This document shows, in pieces, positions 16,189-24,380 of a DNA stretch of 40,905 nt. The notes under the pieces were generated by a model. The model did not search any database, had not been told where the DNA came from, and worked only from the letters and a program-made list of their open reading frames with translations. Location: positions 1-40,905 of the forward strand of contig CALVKD010000051.1 in the NCBI GenBank assembly GCA_944332525.1, given 5' to 3'. The position numbers and the translations under genes were made by a program. The DNA is from an uncultured Bacilli bacterium. Lineage in GTDB: Bacteria; Bacillota_I; Bacilli_A; RFN20; CAG-449. Position 1 is the stretch's first letter; each line of letters opens with the position of its first letter.

Positions 16189-16466
16189 TAATTGATGTAA
16201 TATTTAGTATGTTTATTACATAAACATAATAAAATTCTAATCATTTTGATAAAAAAATTAACAACTGCAAAAAACTTAATTTTTATATAAAAAACTTAAT
16301 TTTAAATAAAATTTGGTTTTATTTTTTTATAGTCGAATAAATATGATTGATTTTAATCAATAAATTTTTATTAACCAAGTTTATTTTCCATTTTAAATTT
16401 TCCTTAATGCCTGTATAATTATTACGAAGACAAATTGTTTTTTAGTCTGAATTGAAAGGAATTTAT
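16189..16466. promoter_or_regulatory. AT-rich divergent intergenic region with FNR-type box and lipoprotein promoter
   Basis: This region lies between the glycerol operon and the flavin lipoprotein. It holds ATTGATTTTAATCAAT (16346-16361), which contains TTGAT-N4-ATCAA, identical to the FNR-type consensus. The likely lipoprotein -10 is TATAAT (16414-16419), so the palindrome centre is about 72 bp upstream of the expected start, a spacing used by FNR/CRP class I sites. AAAAAACTTAATTTT occurs twice, 20 bp apart (16270-16284, 16290-16304). No gene is seen here. Confidence 0.5.
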
Positions 16467-17498
16467 ATGAAAAACACAAAAAAATTATTCTTATCATTAT
16501 CAGCCTTTGCCTGCGTTTTAGGACTTGCAGCTTGTGGCGGTACTTCAACAGCTTTACCACCTTCAAATAGTGGTAGCGGATCAAACACTCCTAGCACATC
16601 TACTCCTGCACCTGCTGAAAACACATTTGGTGAAGGCATTACCGATGGTGAAAAAGCTTTCTTCCCTAGCTTAATTTCGGGAACTGGTGATTTCACAAAA
16701 AATACTGATTTCGCTGCTACTGGTTCATTAACCGATAGATTTGATGTCAAAGTTGGTGGAACATTAAAATACATTATTTATAAAGGTGCAAAAGCTAACG
16801 GATTTGGTATCAATATTACTGCTTATATCGGTGTTGATGTCTCAACTTTCCAAATCTCAGGATTCAAGACTGTTGGTGATGTTCACTCATATGATACAAG
16901 CGCTGATATTAGTTCTTTACCATTAGTTGGAACAGATGGAAACATCACCGTCGCTAATGGTTCAATGAGCGGTTCTACAGTTTCTGCTAATACTCTTGTT
17001 GATATTGCTAAAGAAGCGGTTGCTCAAGCTAAAGTTGATGCAGGTTCATCTACAACTGAAAATACTTTCGGTGACGGCATTACAGCAGATGAAAAAGCTT
17101 TCTTCCCTAGCTTAATTTCGGGAACTGGTGATTTCACAAAAAATACTGATTTCACTGCGTCTAAATCATTAACTGACAGATTTGATGTTAAAGTTAATGG
17201 AACTATTAAGTTCATTATTTATAAAGGATCAGGTACTGTTCCACAAGATCATACAGTTGTAGCATATGTCGGTGTCAATGTTGAAACTGGTAAGATTTCT
17301 GGTTATGAAATCGTTGGTGATCCAGTTTCATCAGCTTGGATGGATTCTTATGGTGATGCATTCAATGATTTTGGTGATAAGTTTGTCGGAACAGATGGCA
17401 ATATCACTGACACAGTTTCTGGTGCTACTGTTTCTAGTGATGCATTCAAGACAATTGCTAAAGATGCAGTTGCTCAAGCAGCTATTGATTTTGAATAA
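16467..17498 (+). CDS. Lipoprotein with two FMN-binding-type repeats
   Basis: A 343-residue exported lipoprotein. Lys-rich signal peptide with lipobox LAAC (Cys23), then a Ser/Thr/Pro/Gly linker (about 25-50), then two repeats of about 147 residues, each starting ENTFG(E/D)GIT. Repeat 2 ends with DTVSGATVSS (315-324), the D(S/T)xSGAT motif to which ApbE-type transferases attach FMN covalently at Thr321. Repeat 1 has the degenerate NGSMSGSTVSA. It is therefore likely an outer-face flavoprotein electron carrier or redox sensor. ATG 16467 was chosen over the upstream TTG because of its AAAGGA site and proper signal peptide. ApbE is not in the window. Confidence 0.85.
   Translation: MKNTKKLFLSLSAFACVLGLAACGGTSTALPPSNSGSGSNTPSTSTPAPAENTFGEGITDGEKAFFPSLISGTGDFTKNTDFAATGSLTDRFDVKVGGTLKYIIYKGAKANGFGINITAYIGVDVSTFQISGFKTVGDVHSYDTSADISSLPLVGTDGNITVANGSMSGSTVSANTLVDIAKEAVAQAKVDAGSSTTENTFGDGITADEKAFFPSLISGTGDFTKNTDFTASKSLTDRFDVKVNGTIKFIIYKGSGTVPQDHTVVAYVGVNVETGKISGYEIVGDPVSSAWMDSYGDAFNDFGDKFVGTDGNITDTVSGATVSSDAFKTIAKDAVAQAAIDFE
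16649..16712 (+). repeat. 64-bp perfect direct repeat, copy 1
   Basis: Identical to 17090-17153, 441 bp (147 codons) away, inside the flavin lipoprotein gene. It encodes EKAFFPSLISGTGDFTKNTD. Flanking parts of the two protein repeats have diverged, so this stretch was duplicated recently or kept identical by gene conversion. Confidence 0.95.
17090..17153 (+). repeat. 64-bp perfect direct repeat, copy 2
   Basis: Second copy of 16649-16712, in repeat 2 of the lipoprotein, the repeat with the intact flavinylation motif. Recombination between the copies would delete exactly one repeat unit in frame. Confidence 0.95.
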
Positions 17499-17520
17499 TT
17501 ATCAATTTAATTAATAATAT

Positions 17521-17557
17521 AAAAGGTTAACCTAATTTGCTGGGGGTTAACCTTTTT
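17521..17557 (+). terminator. Terminator after the flavin lipoprotein
   Basis: Perfect 12-bp stem AAAAGGTTAACC/GGTTAACCTTTT (17521-17532 with 17545-17556) continuing into Ts. Confidence 0.9.
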
Positions 17558-17604
17558 ATTTGTCTAGAATTATTTATCTTAGTATTTTATAATATCTATA
17601 AGTT

Positions 17605-18048
17605 ATGGAGAAAGAGCAGAATCAAACGTTTAAAATCATGACTACTTGCTACTTGCCGATTGGATTAATATCTGCAATTGCCTGTGTTTTTAACGCGGTT
17701 AATCATCTTTCTTTTGATTTAATGCTTAACTATAAAGCAACGATGATTATCTTTGCTATTTTAGTAGGATTATTCATCTGCCTTTTTTATAGTTTTTATG
17801 TGTTAGATACAATCTTTATAGTTAGAAATTTAAAGGTAAATATTAGAGTCGGAATAATGTTAATGATTGTTTCAATTTTAAACATTATGACTCAGTTATT
17901 TATTTCAAGAAATGATGATATGTTATTTTTAGTTTTATCATCATCGATTATTACTTGTTTAACTTCAGTGGCTTTATTAGTTACTTATATTGCAGAATAT
18001 TTTTATGATACGAATCATCAAATCGATGTTGAAAATAATGAAAAATAG
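17605..18048 (+). CDS. Four-helix membrane protein of unknown function
   Basis: Family not recognised. 147 residues with four probable membrane helices at about 11-30, 41-66, 77-97 and 102-127, and an acidic C-terminus. There is no ribosome site before the ATG. TATAAT (17588-17593) lies so close upstream that transcription would begin about 5 bases before the ATG, suggesting a nearly leaderless message. The alternative start Met12 (17638) has no ribosome site either. It stands alone between a terminator and the RhuM remnant. Confidence 0.65.
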   Translation: MEKEQNQTFKIMTTCYLPIGLISAIACVFNAVNHLSFDLMLNYKATMIIFAILVGLFICLFYSFYVLDTIFIVRNLKVNIRVGIMLMIVSILNIMTQLFISRNDDMLFLVLSSSIITCLTSVALLVTYIAEYFYDTNHQIDVENNEK

Positions 18049-18148
18049 CCATTCTTTCTTTAAATATTCTAGATAATGATAATATTTACAAAAGTATCAT
18101 TTACTAAAATTATTATGCTTGCAGATTTTACATGTGGAGTTGATAAAT

Positions 18149-18364
18149 ATGGAAAATAATGTTGTTGTATTTAAAAATGGTGAATTAGAATTAATGGTAA
18201 ATGTAACACCAAGTAGTGATACAGTTTGGCTAAATAGGGAACAAATGAGTGAACTGTTTGACCGGGATATTAAAACGATAGGCAAACATATTTCAAATAT
18301 CTTTAAAGAAAACGAATTAGATAAAAATATGGTTGTCGCAAAATTTGCGACAGCCACTAAATAA
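18149..18364 (+). pseudogene. N-terminal remnant of a RhuM/Fic-type protein gene
   Basis: Reads MENNVVVFKNGELELMVNVT and then TVWLNREQMSELFDRDIKTI, KHISNIFKENELD and VVAKFATATK, the start of the RhuM (virulence-associated) and related Fic-protein N-terminal domain. Full proteins exceed 300 residues. A TAA follows TATK, and the same frame goes on with GAI and then several stops, as if a decayed version of the usual continuation. The original role of the family is unclear (phage- or abortive-type accessory genes are common hosts). It marks accessory DNA at the edge of the polysaccharide locus. Confidence 0.65.
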
Positions 18365-18416
18365 GGTGCTATTCGATGAAATATTAGACTATGAATGTAG
18401 AATATAAGAATATTAA

Positions 18417-19856
18417 TTATTCCCTTAATTTTCCTAGATAAGGATAATTGATTTTATTAATATATTGTTCTGCAAAAATAAAGGTTATGACTAAAACTAT
18501 CATATAGTTCATATAGAAATAAGAAACATCAAATAATCCATATAATCCAGAGAATCCATAAGCAAAAATTAAAGTTAATTTTTCAATGTTTATCTTTTTT
18601 ATTAACGTATAATATTTTTCAAATAAATGCCATAATAAACCAATTAAGCCAATTGATCCGCAGGTATACATGGTATGTAAGATTGTGGAATGAGCAAATT
18701 GATAGGCATCTGGTTTTACGTCGACATGTCCGCTTAATGTATTTGGATAAAGTATTCCATATCCAAAAATCGGCTTTTGTAAAAACTGCTCAATAAATTT
18801 TTGATAAATAGGTACACGGCCATTCATCGCACCTAGATTAAAACCGTTTAAGATAATTTTATTAATCGCCGATAGAATGTTTGCTCCATTTATTTCTAAA
18901 ATTACCATTCCAGTGCAGCCGATAGCTATAACAGTAGCAATAACCAATATTGTAATTATTAATTTTTTCTTTTCATTTCTAAAGGTAATAAAGAACCCAA
19001 TTAACATAATAATCGCAGCAATTGTCCCAATTGCGATGCAGCCGCGGGAATAAGAGATAAAAATTCCAAATAACTGAGTAATTGCAGCTATTTGATAGAT
19101 AACCATAGAATGATAGGTATGGGATCTAAAGGCTAAATAAACAGTAAATGGTATCGTCATTAACAGCATCAATGATAAGTTGTTTTTGCCTGCCCAACCT
19201 AATTTTATTCCTGATTCAGTTAGAGCTTCTAAAAAATCACCAGTACTTATAAAGTAACTTATCTCTTGGACAACAATAAATAAGCCAAAAATCATCATAA
19301 TGTAAGCTAAATCTTTAAATGAATAATGATGATTTGATGATATGAAATAGTTATAAAGAAATATTAATAATAATCCTAATCCTAACCCTATAAAAGGCTG
19401 GATAAGACTATATTTGGTATTAACACCTATTCCACCTAAAGTTAAGCCAATAGTGAATAAAAATAATCCTAAAGATAATTTGCCTAGTTTTATTTTAACA
19501 GGCATTATTATCATTCTTATGATTAATCCAAGCAATAAAATAGCTAAGGCAGTATATAGATATATTGGTGATGTTAAGACATCAAATGAATGCGAAAAAA
19601 CGGATGGAATAAAAAAAATTAATGTTAAAAAATAATATATATCTTTAACAAATACTAAAAGCGAAAAGCAAACTATACCTAATATAGCTAATTCAATACC
19701 TTCAATATGTATAATTAGTTCTTGTGAATATTCATTTTTTGATAAAGCAAAAGTAATTAACCAAAAACCATAAATAAGAATAGCTGAAAGAATTGAAAAA
19801 ATTTTATGGATGTCTAGAAATTTTTCGTAGTCTTGTTTTTCGGCTGTTTTAATCAT
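18417..19856 (-). CDS. O-antigen ligase/polymerase-family (Wzy_C) membrane protein
   Basis: A 479-residue protein with about 12 membrane helices and a large loop late in the chain, as in the WaaL/Wzy_C superfamily. The region around residues 370-415 (MNGRVPIYQKFIEQFLQKP, FGYGILYPN, FAHSTILHTMYTCGSIGL) carries the family's G-R-x-x-I-W-like and H-S features. It joins or polymerises lipid-linked glycans at the outer membrane face. It is transcribed away from the main polysaccharide operon. Since that operon has another Wzy at 30954-32222, this one may attach finished glycan to its final acceptor, or belong to another glycan; not decidable here. Confidence 0.8.
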   Translation of the reverse strand: MIKTAEKQDYEKFLDIHKIFSILSAILIYGFWLITFALSKNEYSQELIIHIEGIELAILGIVCFSLLVFVKDIYYFLTLIFFIPSVFSHSFDVLTSPIYLYTALAILLLGLIIRMIIMPVKIKLGKLSLGLFLFTIGLTLGGIGVNTKYSLIQPFIGLGLGLLLIFLYNYFISSNHHYSFKDLAYIMMIFGLFIVVQEISYFISTGDFLEALTESGIKLGWAGKNNLSLMLLMTIPFTVYLAFRSHTYHSMVIYQIAAITQLFGIFISYSRGCIAIGTIAAIIMLIGFFITFRNEKKKLIITILVIATVIAIGCTGMVILEINGANILSAINKIILNGFNLGAMNGRVPIYQKFIEQFLQKPIFGYGILYPNTLSGHVDVKPDAYQFAHSTILHTMYTCGSIGLIGLLWHLFEKYYTLIKKINIEKLTLIFAYGFSGLYGLFDVSYFYMNYMIVLVITFIFAEQYINKINYPYLGKLRE

Positions 19857-20056
19857 GGTTAAATCCTTTATTAGAATTATAAAATATTGAATATATTGTT
19901 TACAATGTTTGAAAAATATTTAGACAAAATAACACTTTAATATAATTTTTTTTGCAAAATTATATATATAATAATGCAATCTATAAAATTGATAATACAA
20001 TTAATACAAGGAAAAAAATAAAAAAATGGCAAAATAATGTTCATGTATTGCATTTA

Positions 20057-20100
20057 TGGTAAAATCTTTTTACTGACTATAAAATAGTCAAGTGTTTTTT
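20057..20100 (+). promoter_or_regulatory. Polysaccharide operon promoter and 5' leader hairpin
   Basis: TGGTAAAAT (20057-20065) is an extended -10. The expected start near 20072 is immediately followed by a perfect hairpin TGACTAT-AAA-ATAGTCA (20074-20090), four bases, then six Ts (20095-20100) and the GGGGG ribosome site of the first gene. The hairpin could be a weak attenuator, a 5' stabiliser, or a DNA operator. Confidence 0.45.
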
Positions 20101-20110
20101 GGGGGTCAAG

Positions 20111-20899
20111 ATGAAACTAAAAAATCTTTCGGAAGAAAAAAGACAAGAATACATTAACATGGGCAAAGATGTTATGGATAAGCTTCCAGAAAACGAAAGA
20201 TTAATCGCAGCTTATGTTAAATGTGAAACTGAAAGAAATAGATTAATTGATGCTGAATATGAGGTGTTTAAAATTAAAGACAATAAAGTCTATGATTTTT
20301 TTAAACGCATGTTTGATCTTACAGCGTCTTTTTTTAGCATAATTTTATTAAGCTGGTTATTTTTAATTGTTGCTTTGATGATTAAACTTGGTGATCGTGG
20401 ACCAGTTTTATATAAATCAGTTAGAATCAAAAAAGATGGTTATCCATTTATTTTCTATAAATTTAGGTCAATGTATGTTAATGCTGATGCTGATAAATAT
20501 AGTCTGAAAGGTGAGAATGAAGTTAAAGATGGTCCAACATTCAAAATGGGCAATGATCCTAGAATAACAAAAATAGGACGTATTTTAAGAAAAACATCTA
20601 TTGATGAATTGCCTCAGTTATTTAATATTTTAAAAGGTGATATGTCAGTGGTTGGACCTCGTCCTTGTACTCATCAAGAATTTTTAAAATATCATAAGTA
20701 TCCTGAAGCTAAATTTAGACTTAAAGTACCTCAAGGTTTAACAGGTCAATGGCAAGTTAATGGAAGATCTACTACAGATTTTAATGGAATGTTAAACTTA
20801 GATTTAGAATATATTACTAAAAAGAGATCTTTTTGGTATGATATTTTTCTTATTTTAAAGACAGTTATTGTTGTTATAACAGGTAAAGGGGCAGAATAG
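20111..20899 (+). CDS. Initiating sugar-phosphate transferase (polyprenyl-phosphate phosphoglycosyl transferase)
   Basis: Transfers the first sugar 1-phosphate to undecaprenyl phosphate at the inner membrane face, starting the repeat unit. 262 residues: an N-terminal helical stretch of about 65 residues, one membrane helix (about 72-92), then the bacterial sugar transferase domain with FYKFRSMYVNAD, DPRITKIGRILRKTSIDELPQ (trimmed view: RKTSIDELPQLFNILKGDMS), VGPRP and GLTGQWQVNGRS. It is the short monotopic type (WbaP C-domain-like) without the four extra helices. ATG 20111 is chosen for the GGGGG site 5 bases upstream. First gene of the operon; the sugar is not predictable. Confidence 0.92.
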   Translation: MKLKNLSEEKRQEYINMGKDVMDKLPENERLIAAYVKCETERNRLIDAEYEVFKIKDNKVYDFFKRMFDLTASFFSIILLSWLFLIVALMIKLGDRGPVLYKSVRIKKDGYPFIFYKFRSMYVNADADKYSLKGENEVKDGPTFKMGNDPRITKIGRILRKTSIDELPQLFNILKGDMSVVGPRPCTHQEFLKYHKYPEAKFRLKVPQGLTGQWQVNGRSTTDFNGMLNLDLEYITKKRSFWYDIFLILKTVIVVITGKGAE

Positions 20900-22015
20900 A
20901 TGAAAATAGTTATGTTAGGTCATAAAACTGTTCCATCTCGTGATGGGGGTATTGAAGTAGTTGTTGATCAGCTAGCCACGCATTTAGCTGCCAAAGGTGA
21001 AGATGTTACTTTGTTTAACCGAAAGAGAAAACATCAAAAAGACGAAAAAACAATAACTGAATACAACGGATGTCATGTCAAAGAGATTTTTACAATTAAT
21101 AAAAAATCTTTAGATGCGATTGTCTATGCTTTTTTTGCTATGCTCAAATTAAGATTTAGTAAAGAAAAGTATGATGTTATTCATGTCCATGCTGAAGGAC
21201 CATGCTTCTTTTTATGGATGCTCGGTAAAAAGCATCGCGGGGCACGGTTAATTGTTACTATTCATGGATTAGACTGGCAAAGAAGCAAATGGTCAAGATT
21301 TGGTACATGGGTATTAAGAAAAGGTGAAATGCAAGCAGTTAAGCATGCTGATGAAATAATTGTTTTAACTAGATCAGCTAAATCTTATTTTAGACAGGTA
21401 TATCATAGAACAGTAAGAGTTATTCCTAACGGAGTAGAGCCAGCTGTTTTGAGAAATGCTGATTATATTAAAAATAAATGGGGATTAACTAAAAACTCAT
21501 ATATTTTGTTTTTAGCGAGAATTGTTCCTGAAAAAGGACTTCATTATTTAATTGAAGCTTGGAAATTAGTAAAGAAACAAATAAATACTGATAAGAAATT
21601 GGTTATTGCCGGAGATGAATCTCATTCTAAAGATTATTTTGATAAGATTGTTAATATGTGCAAAGGTGATGATTCAATTATCATGACTGGTTTTGTTCAA
21701 GGTAGACCATTGGAAGAATTATATTCGAATGCCTATCTATATGTTTTGCCTAGTGATATTGAGGGTATGGCCATGTCATTACTTGAAGCAATGAGCTACG
21801 GCAATACTTGCTTAGTATCAAATATTCCTGAAAATCTCGCGGTTATTGACGAAGGATGCTTTGTTTTTGAGGCTGGCAATGTTGATAGACTAAAGCATCA
21901 AATTAAAAAGATTATTAATTTGAACTTAGTTACACATGAAAATATTAAATTACCTTATACTTGGGATGAGGTTACTCAAAAAACGATTAATGTTTATGAG
22001 AACTCGATAAAATAA
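20900..22015 (+). CDS. GT4-family glycosyltransferase
   Basis: GT-B fold enzyme, 371 residues, adding a sugar to the lipid-linked chain in the cytoplasm. The acceptor domain begins MKIVMLGHKTVPSRDGGIEV; the donor domain has LFLARIVPEKGLHYLIEAW, VIAGDE and the E-x7-E-type SDIEGMAMSLLEAMSYG. This start resembles enzymes acting second in capsule assembly. It begins directly after the transferase stop (TAGATG), so translation is coupled. Donor sugar unknown. Confidence 0.9.
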   Translation: MKIVMLGHKTVPSRDGGIEVVVDQLATHLAAKGEDVTLFNRKRKHQKDEKTITEYNGCHVKEIFTINKKSLDAIVYAFFAMLKLRFSKEKYDVIHVHAEGPCFFLWMLGKKHRGARLIVTIHGLDWQRSKWSRFGTWVLRKGEMQAVKHADEIIVLTRSAKSYFRQVYHRTVRVIPNGVEPAVLRNADYIKNKWGLTKNSYILFLARIVPEKGLHYLIEAWKLVKKQINTDKKLVIAGDESHSKDYFDKIVNMCKGDDSIIMTGFVQGRPLEELYSNAYLYVLPSDIEGMAMSLLEAMSYGNTCLVSNIPENLAVIDEGCFVFEAGNVDRLKHQIKKIINLNLVTHENIKLPYTWDEVTQKTINVYENSIK

Positions 22016-22086
22016 GAGGGTTATTGAGAATAAAAATTATTTGTCATTAAATTTGTTGATTGTTTAGAAAGAAATGGGTGGTATTT

Positions 22087-22995
22087 ATGAAAGGTATTAT
22101 TTTAGCTGGTGGATCCGGAACGCGCTTATTCCCACTAACATTGGTGACATCGAAACAATTGTTACCAATTTATGATAAACCAATGATTTATTATCCTCTT
22201 AGCACACTTATGCTAGCAGGAATACGAGATATTCTAATTATTTCTACACCAGATGATACGCCTAGATTCAAAAAATTATTGGGTAATGGCTCACAATTTG
22301 GCATAAAGCTTTCTTATGAGGTTCAAAACTTTCCAAATGGATTAGTTGAAGCGTTCTTAATTGGTGAGACTTTTATTGGTAATGATGCGTGTGCTTTAAT
22401 TTTGGGCGATAATATATTTTATGGTGCTGGTTTGACAAAACATTTGCAAAATGCGGTAAATAGAGCAAAAAATGGTATTGTTACTTTGTATGGATACTAT
22501 GTACCTGATCCGAGAAGATATGGTGTTGTTGAATTAGATGAAAATAACAATGCCATTTCTATAGAAGAAAAGCCGCTTGTACCTAAATCAAACTATTGTG
22601 TTACAGGATTATATTTTTATCCAAGTGGTGTTTCTAATATTGCAAAAAAAGTTCTACCTTCACAACGAGGAGAATTAGAAATTACAGCGCTTAACAATTT
22701 ATACTTAAATGAATATGAAATTCACGTAACAACTTTAGGCCGTGGATATTCATGGCTAGATACCGGTACACATGAATCTCTAGCTGATGCTTCAAATTAT
22801 ATAAAATCTTTAGAAGAACACCAGGGATTAAAAATCTCATGTCCTGAGGAAATAGCATTTTATAATGGATGGATATCTAAAGAGCAATTAATTTCTATTG
22901 GTGAATCTATGGCTAATAATCAATATGGCCAATATTTGATTAAAGTATCAAAAGGAAGAATAATATATCCTAGTAAGGATAATAAAAGCAAATAG
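22087..22995 (+). CDS. rmlA: Glucose-1-phosphate thymidylyltransferase
   Basis: Makes dTDP-glucose from dTTP and glucose 1-phosphate, first step of dTDP-deoxysugar supply. 302 residues, normal for Rml[17 protein letters not shown] (3-18), [34 protein letters not shown] and [16 protein letters not shown] 22087 follows GGGTGG; an upstream TTG extension has no support. The usual DGLAQAF is PNGLVEAF here, a mild variation. It opens the six-gene dideoxysugar block. Confidence 0.95.
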   Translation: MKGIILAGGSGTRLFPLTLVTSKQLLPIYDKPMIYYPLSTLMLAGIRDILIISTPDDTPRFKKLLGNGSQFGIKLSYEVQNFPNGLVEAFLIGETFIGNDACALILGDNIFYGAGLTKHLQNAVNRAKNGIVTLYGYYVPDPRRYGVVELDENNNAISIEEKPLVPKSNYCVTGLYFYPSGVSNIAKKVLPSQRGELEITALNNLYLNEYEIHVTTLGRGYSWLDTGTHESLADASNYIKSLEEHQGLKISCPEEIAFYNGWISKEQLISIGESMANNQYGQYLIKVSKGRIIYPSKDNKSK

Positions 22996-23003
22996 GGGTG
23001 TTT

Positions 23004-24377
23004 ATGCTTATTAATGAAATAGTTAAATCTTGGTCATGCCATGATGGTATAAAAGCAACTAACGAAATTATAGATATTATAAAGAAAAAAAATGAACTTT
23101 TTAACGTTAATATTAATATGTCAAAGTTATCTTTGCTAAGAAATTGGAAAATTAACAAAAACGGAGTGATTGAAAATAGCAATGGCAGTTTTTTTAAGAT
23201 TACAGGAATAGAAAAAATTGAAAATGATAAAACAATTGCATCACAACCAATTATTATCCAAGATGAAATTGGTTTTTTAGGGATTATTTGCACATTTATA
23301 AATGGTATTTTACACTTCTTAATGCAAGCAAAAATAGAACCAGGAAATATTAATAAAATTCAAATATCCCCAACTATTCAAGCGACTAAAAGCAATTTTG
23401 AACAGAAACATGGTGGAAAAAAGCCGGCATATTTGGATTATTTTATTCACGATTCTAAATATGAAATTATTGTCGATCAAATACAATCTGAACAAGCTGG
23501 AAGGTTTTTAAAAAAAAGAAATAGAAATATAATAATTTTTGTGCCTTATGGTGATATAGAGATTTTACCATCACATATATGGATGACGCTTGGTCAAATA
23601 AAGCAACTTATGCGATATGATAATTTAGTAAATATGGATACTCGCACAGTTTTATCATGTATTCCATTTGGATTTTATAGTGATTCAAAAAAATGTTTGC
23701 AAAAATATTTTTCCAATCAGTTTTTATATAATTCACTTTTTAATGATGATGTACCTGACATTGTTAAAGCGTATAAAAAAATAAATGATTTTAAAATGTT
23801 CCATCATTCTTATTCTGAGTGTAAATCGTTGTATGATTTAAAAAATTGGAAATTAACTGATAAAGAAATTATTTGTAGAGATAAAGCTAATTTTAAAGTT
23901 ATTTTTTGTGATATTGAGATAGAAGGACGCGAAGTAAAATCTTGGTCACAACCTCTATTTGAAGCTATCGGTAATGCTCTATTTGTATTATTTGTTGCAA
24001 AATTTGATAATAAATATAAATTCTTAGTCAAATTAAGCCATGAAATAGGAACTTTTGATGATGTTGAATTAGGTCCAACTATCCAAAACGAATTCATTGA
24101 TAATGACAAGATGCCAAGTAATCAAATTGAAGAAATATATATTGAGCACATAAAAAATAGAGATAGGGTACTATATGATGTATTTTTATCTGAGGAAGGT
24201 GGAAGATTTTATCAAGAACAAAATAGAAACGTTATAATTGAAATTGATTGTCATGAATTGAATGATTTAGATTCAAACTATATTTGGCTTGATTTTAAAA
24301 CATTAAATATTCTTGAACAAAGTAATAATGTTCTAAATATTCAATTACGGAATTTATTATCTTTATGGGAGGTTTAA
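23004..24377 (+). CDS. NDP-hexose 2,3-dehydratase (EvaA/TylX3/OleV family)
   Basis: Removes the C2 hydroxyl of dTDP-4-keto-6-deoxyglucose to give the 3,4-diketo-2,6-dideoxy intermediate. 457 residues, the usual length, made of two homologous halves. Half 1 shows SSFFKITGIE-like start, QPIIIQDEIGFLG, then AKIEPGNINKIQISPTIQA and YLDYFI. Half 2 shows VKSWSQPLFEAIGNALF, LVKLSHEIGTFDDVELGPTI and a matching tail (EEGGRFYQEQNRNVIIE). ATG 23004 has AGGGGTG 5 bases upstream, 8 bp after rmlA. The family is best known from antibiotic deoxysugar clusters. Recognition is by motif pattern, not by search. Confidence 0.85.
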   Translation: MLINEIVKSWSCHDGIKATNEIIDIIKKKNELFNVNINMSKLSLLRNWKINKNGVIENSNGSFFKITGIEKIENDKTIASQPIIIQDEIGFLGIICTFINGILHFLMQAKIEPGNINKIQISPTIQATKSNFEQKHGGKKPAYLDYFIHDSKYEIIVDQIQSEQAGRFLKKRNRNIIIFVPYGDIEILPSHIWMTLGQIKQLMRYDNLVNMDTRTVLSCIPFGFYSDSKKCLQKYFSNQFLYNSLFNDDVPDIVKAYKKINDFKMFHHSYSECKSLYDLKNWKLTDKEIICRDKANFKVIFCDIEIEGREVKSWSQPLFEAIGNALFVLFVAKFDNKYKFLVKLSHEIGTFDDVELGPTIQNEFIDNDKMPSNQIEEIYIEHIKNRDRVLYDVFLSEEGGRFYQEQNRNVIIEIDCHELNDLDSNYIWLDFKTLNILEQSNNVLNIQLRNLLSLWEV

Positions 24378-24380
24378 TTT

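Noticed and set aside
16452-16466. Upstream TTG as the start of the flavin lipoprotein
   Set aside because: It would run through the ribosome site AAAGGA and lengthen the signal peptide head; ATG 16467 fits better.
20099-20110. TTG start for the sugar-phosphate transferase
   Set aside because: It overlaps the GGGGG ribosome site that properly serves ATG 20111.
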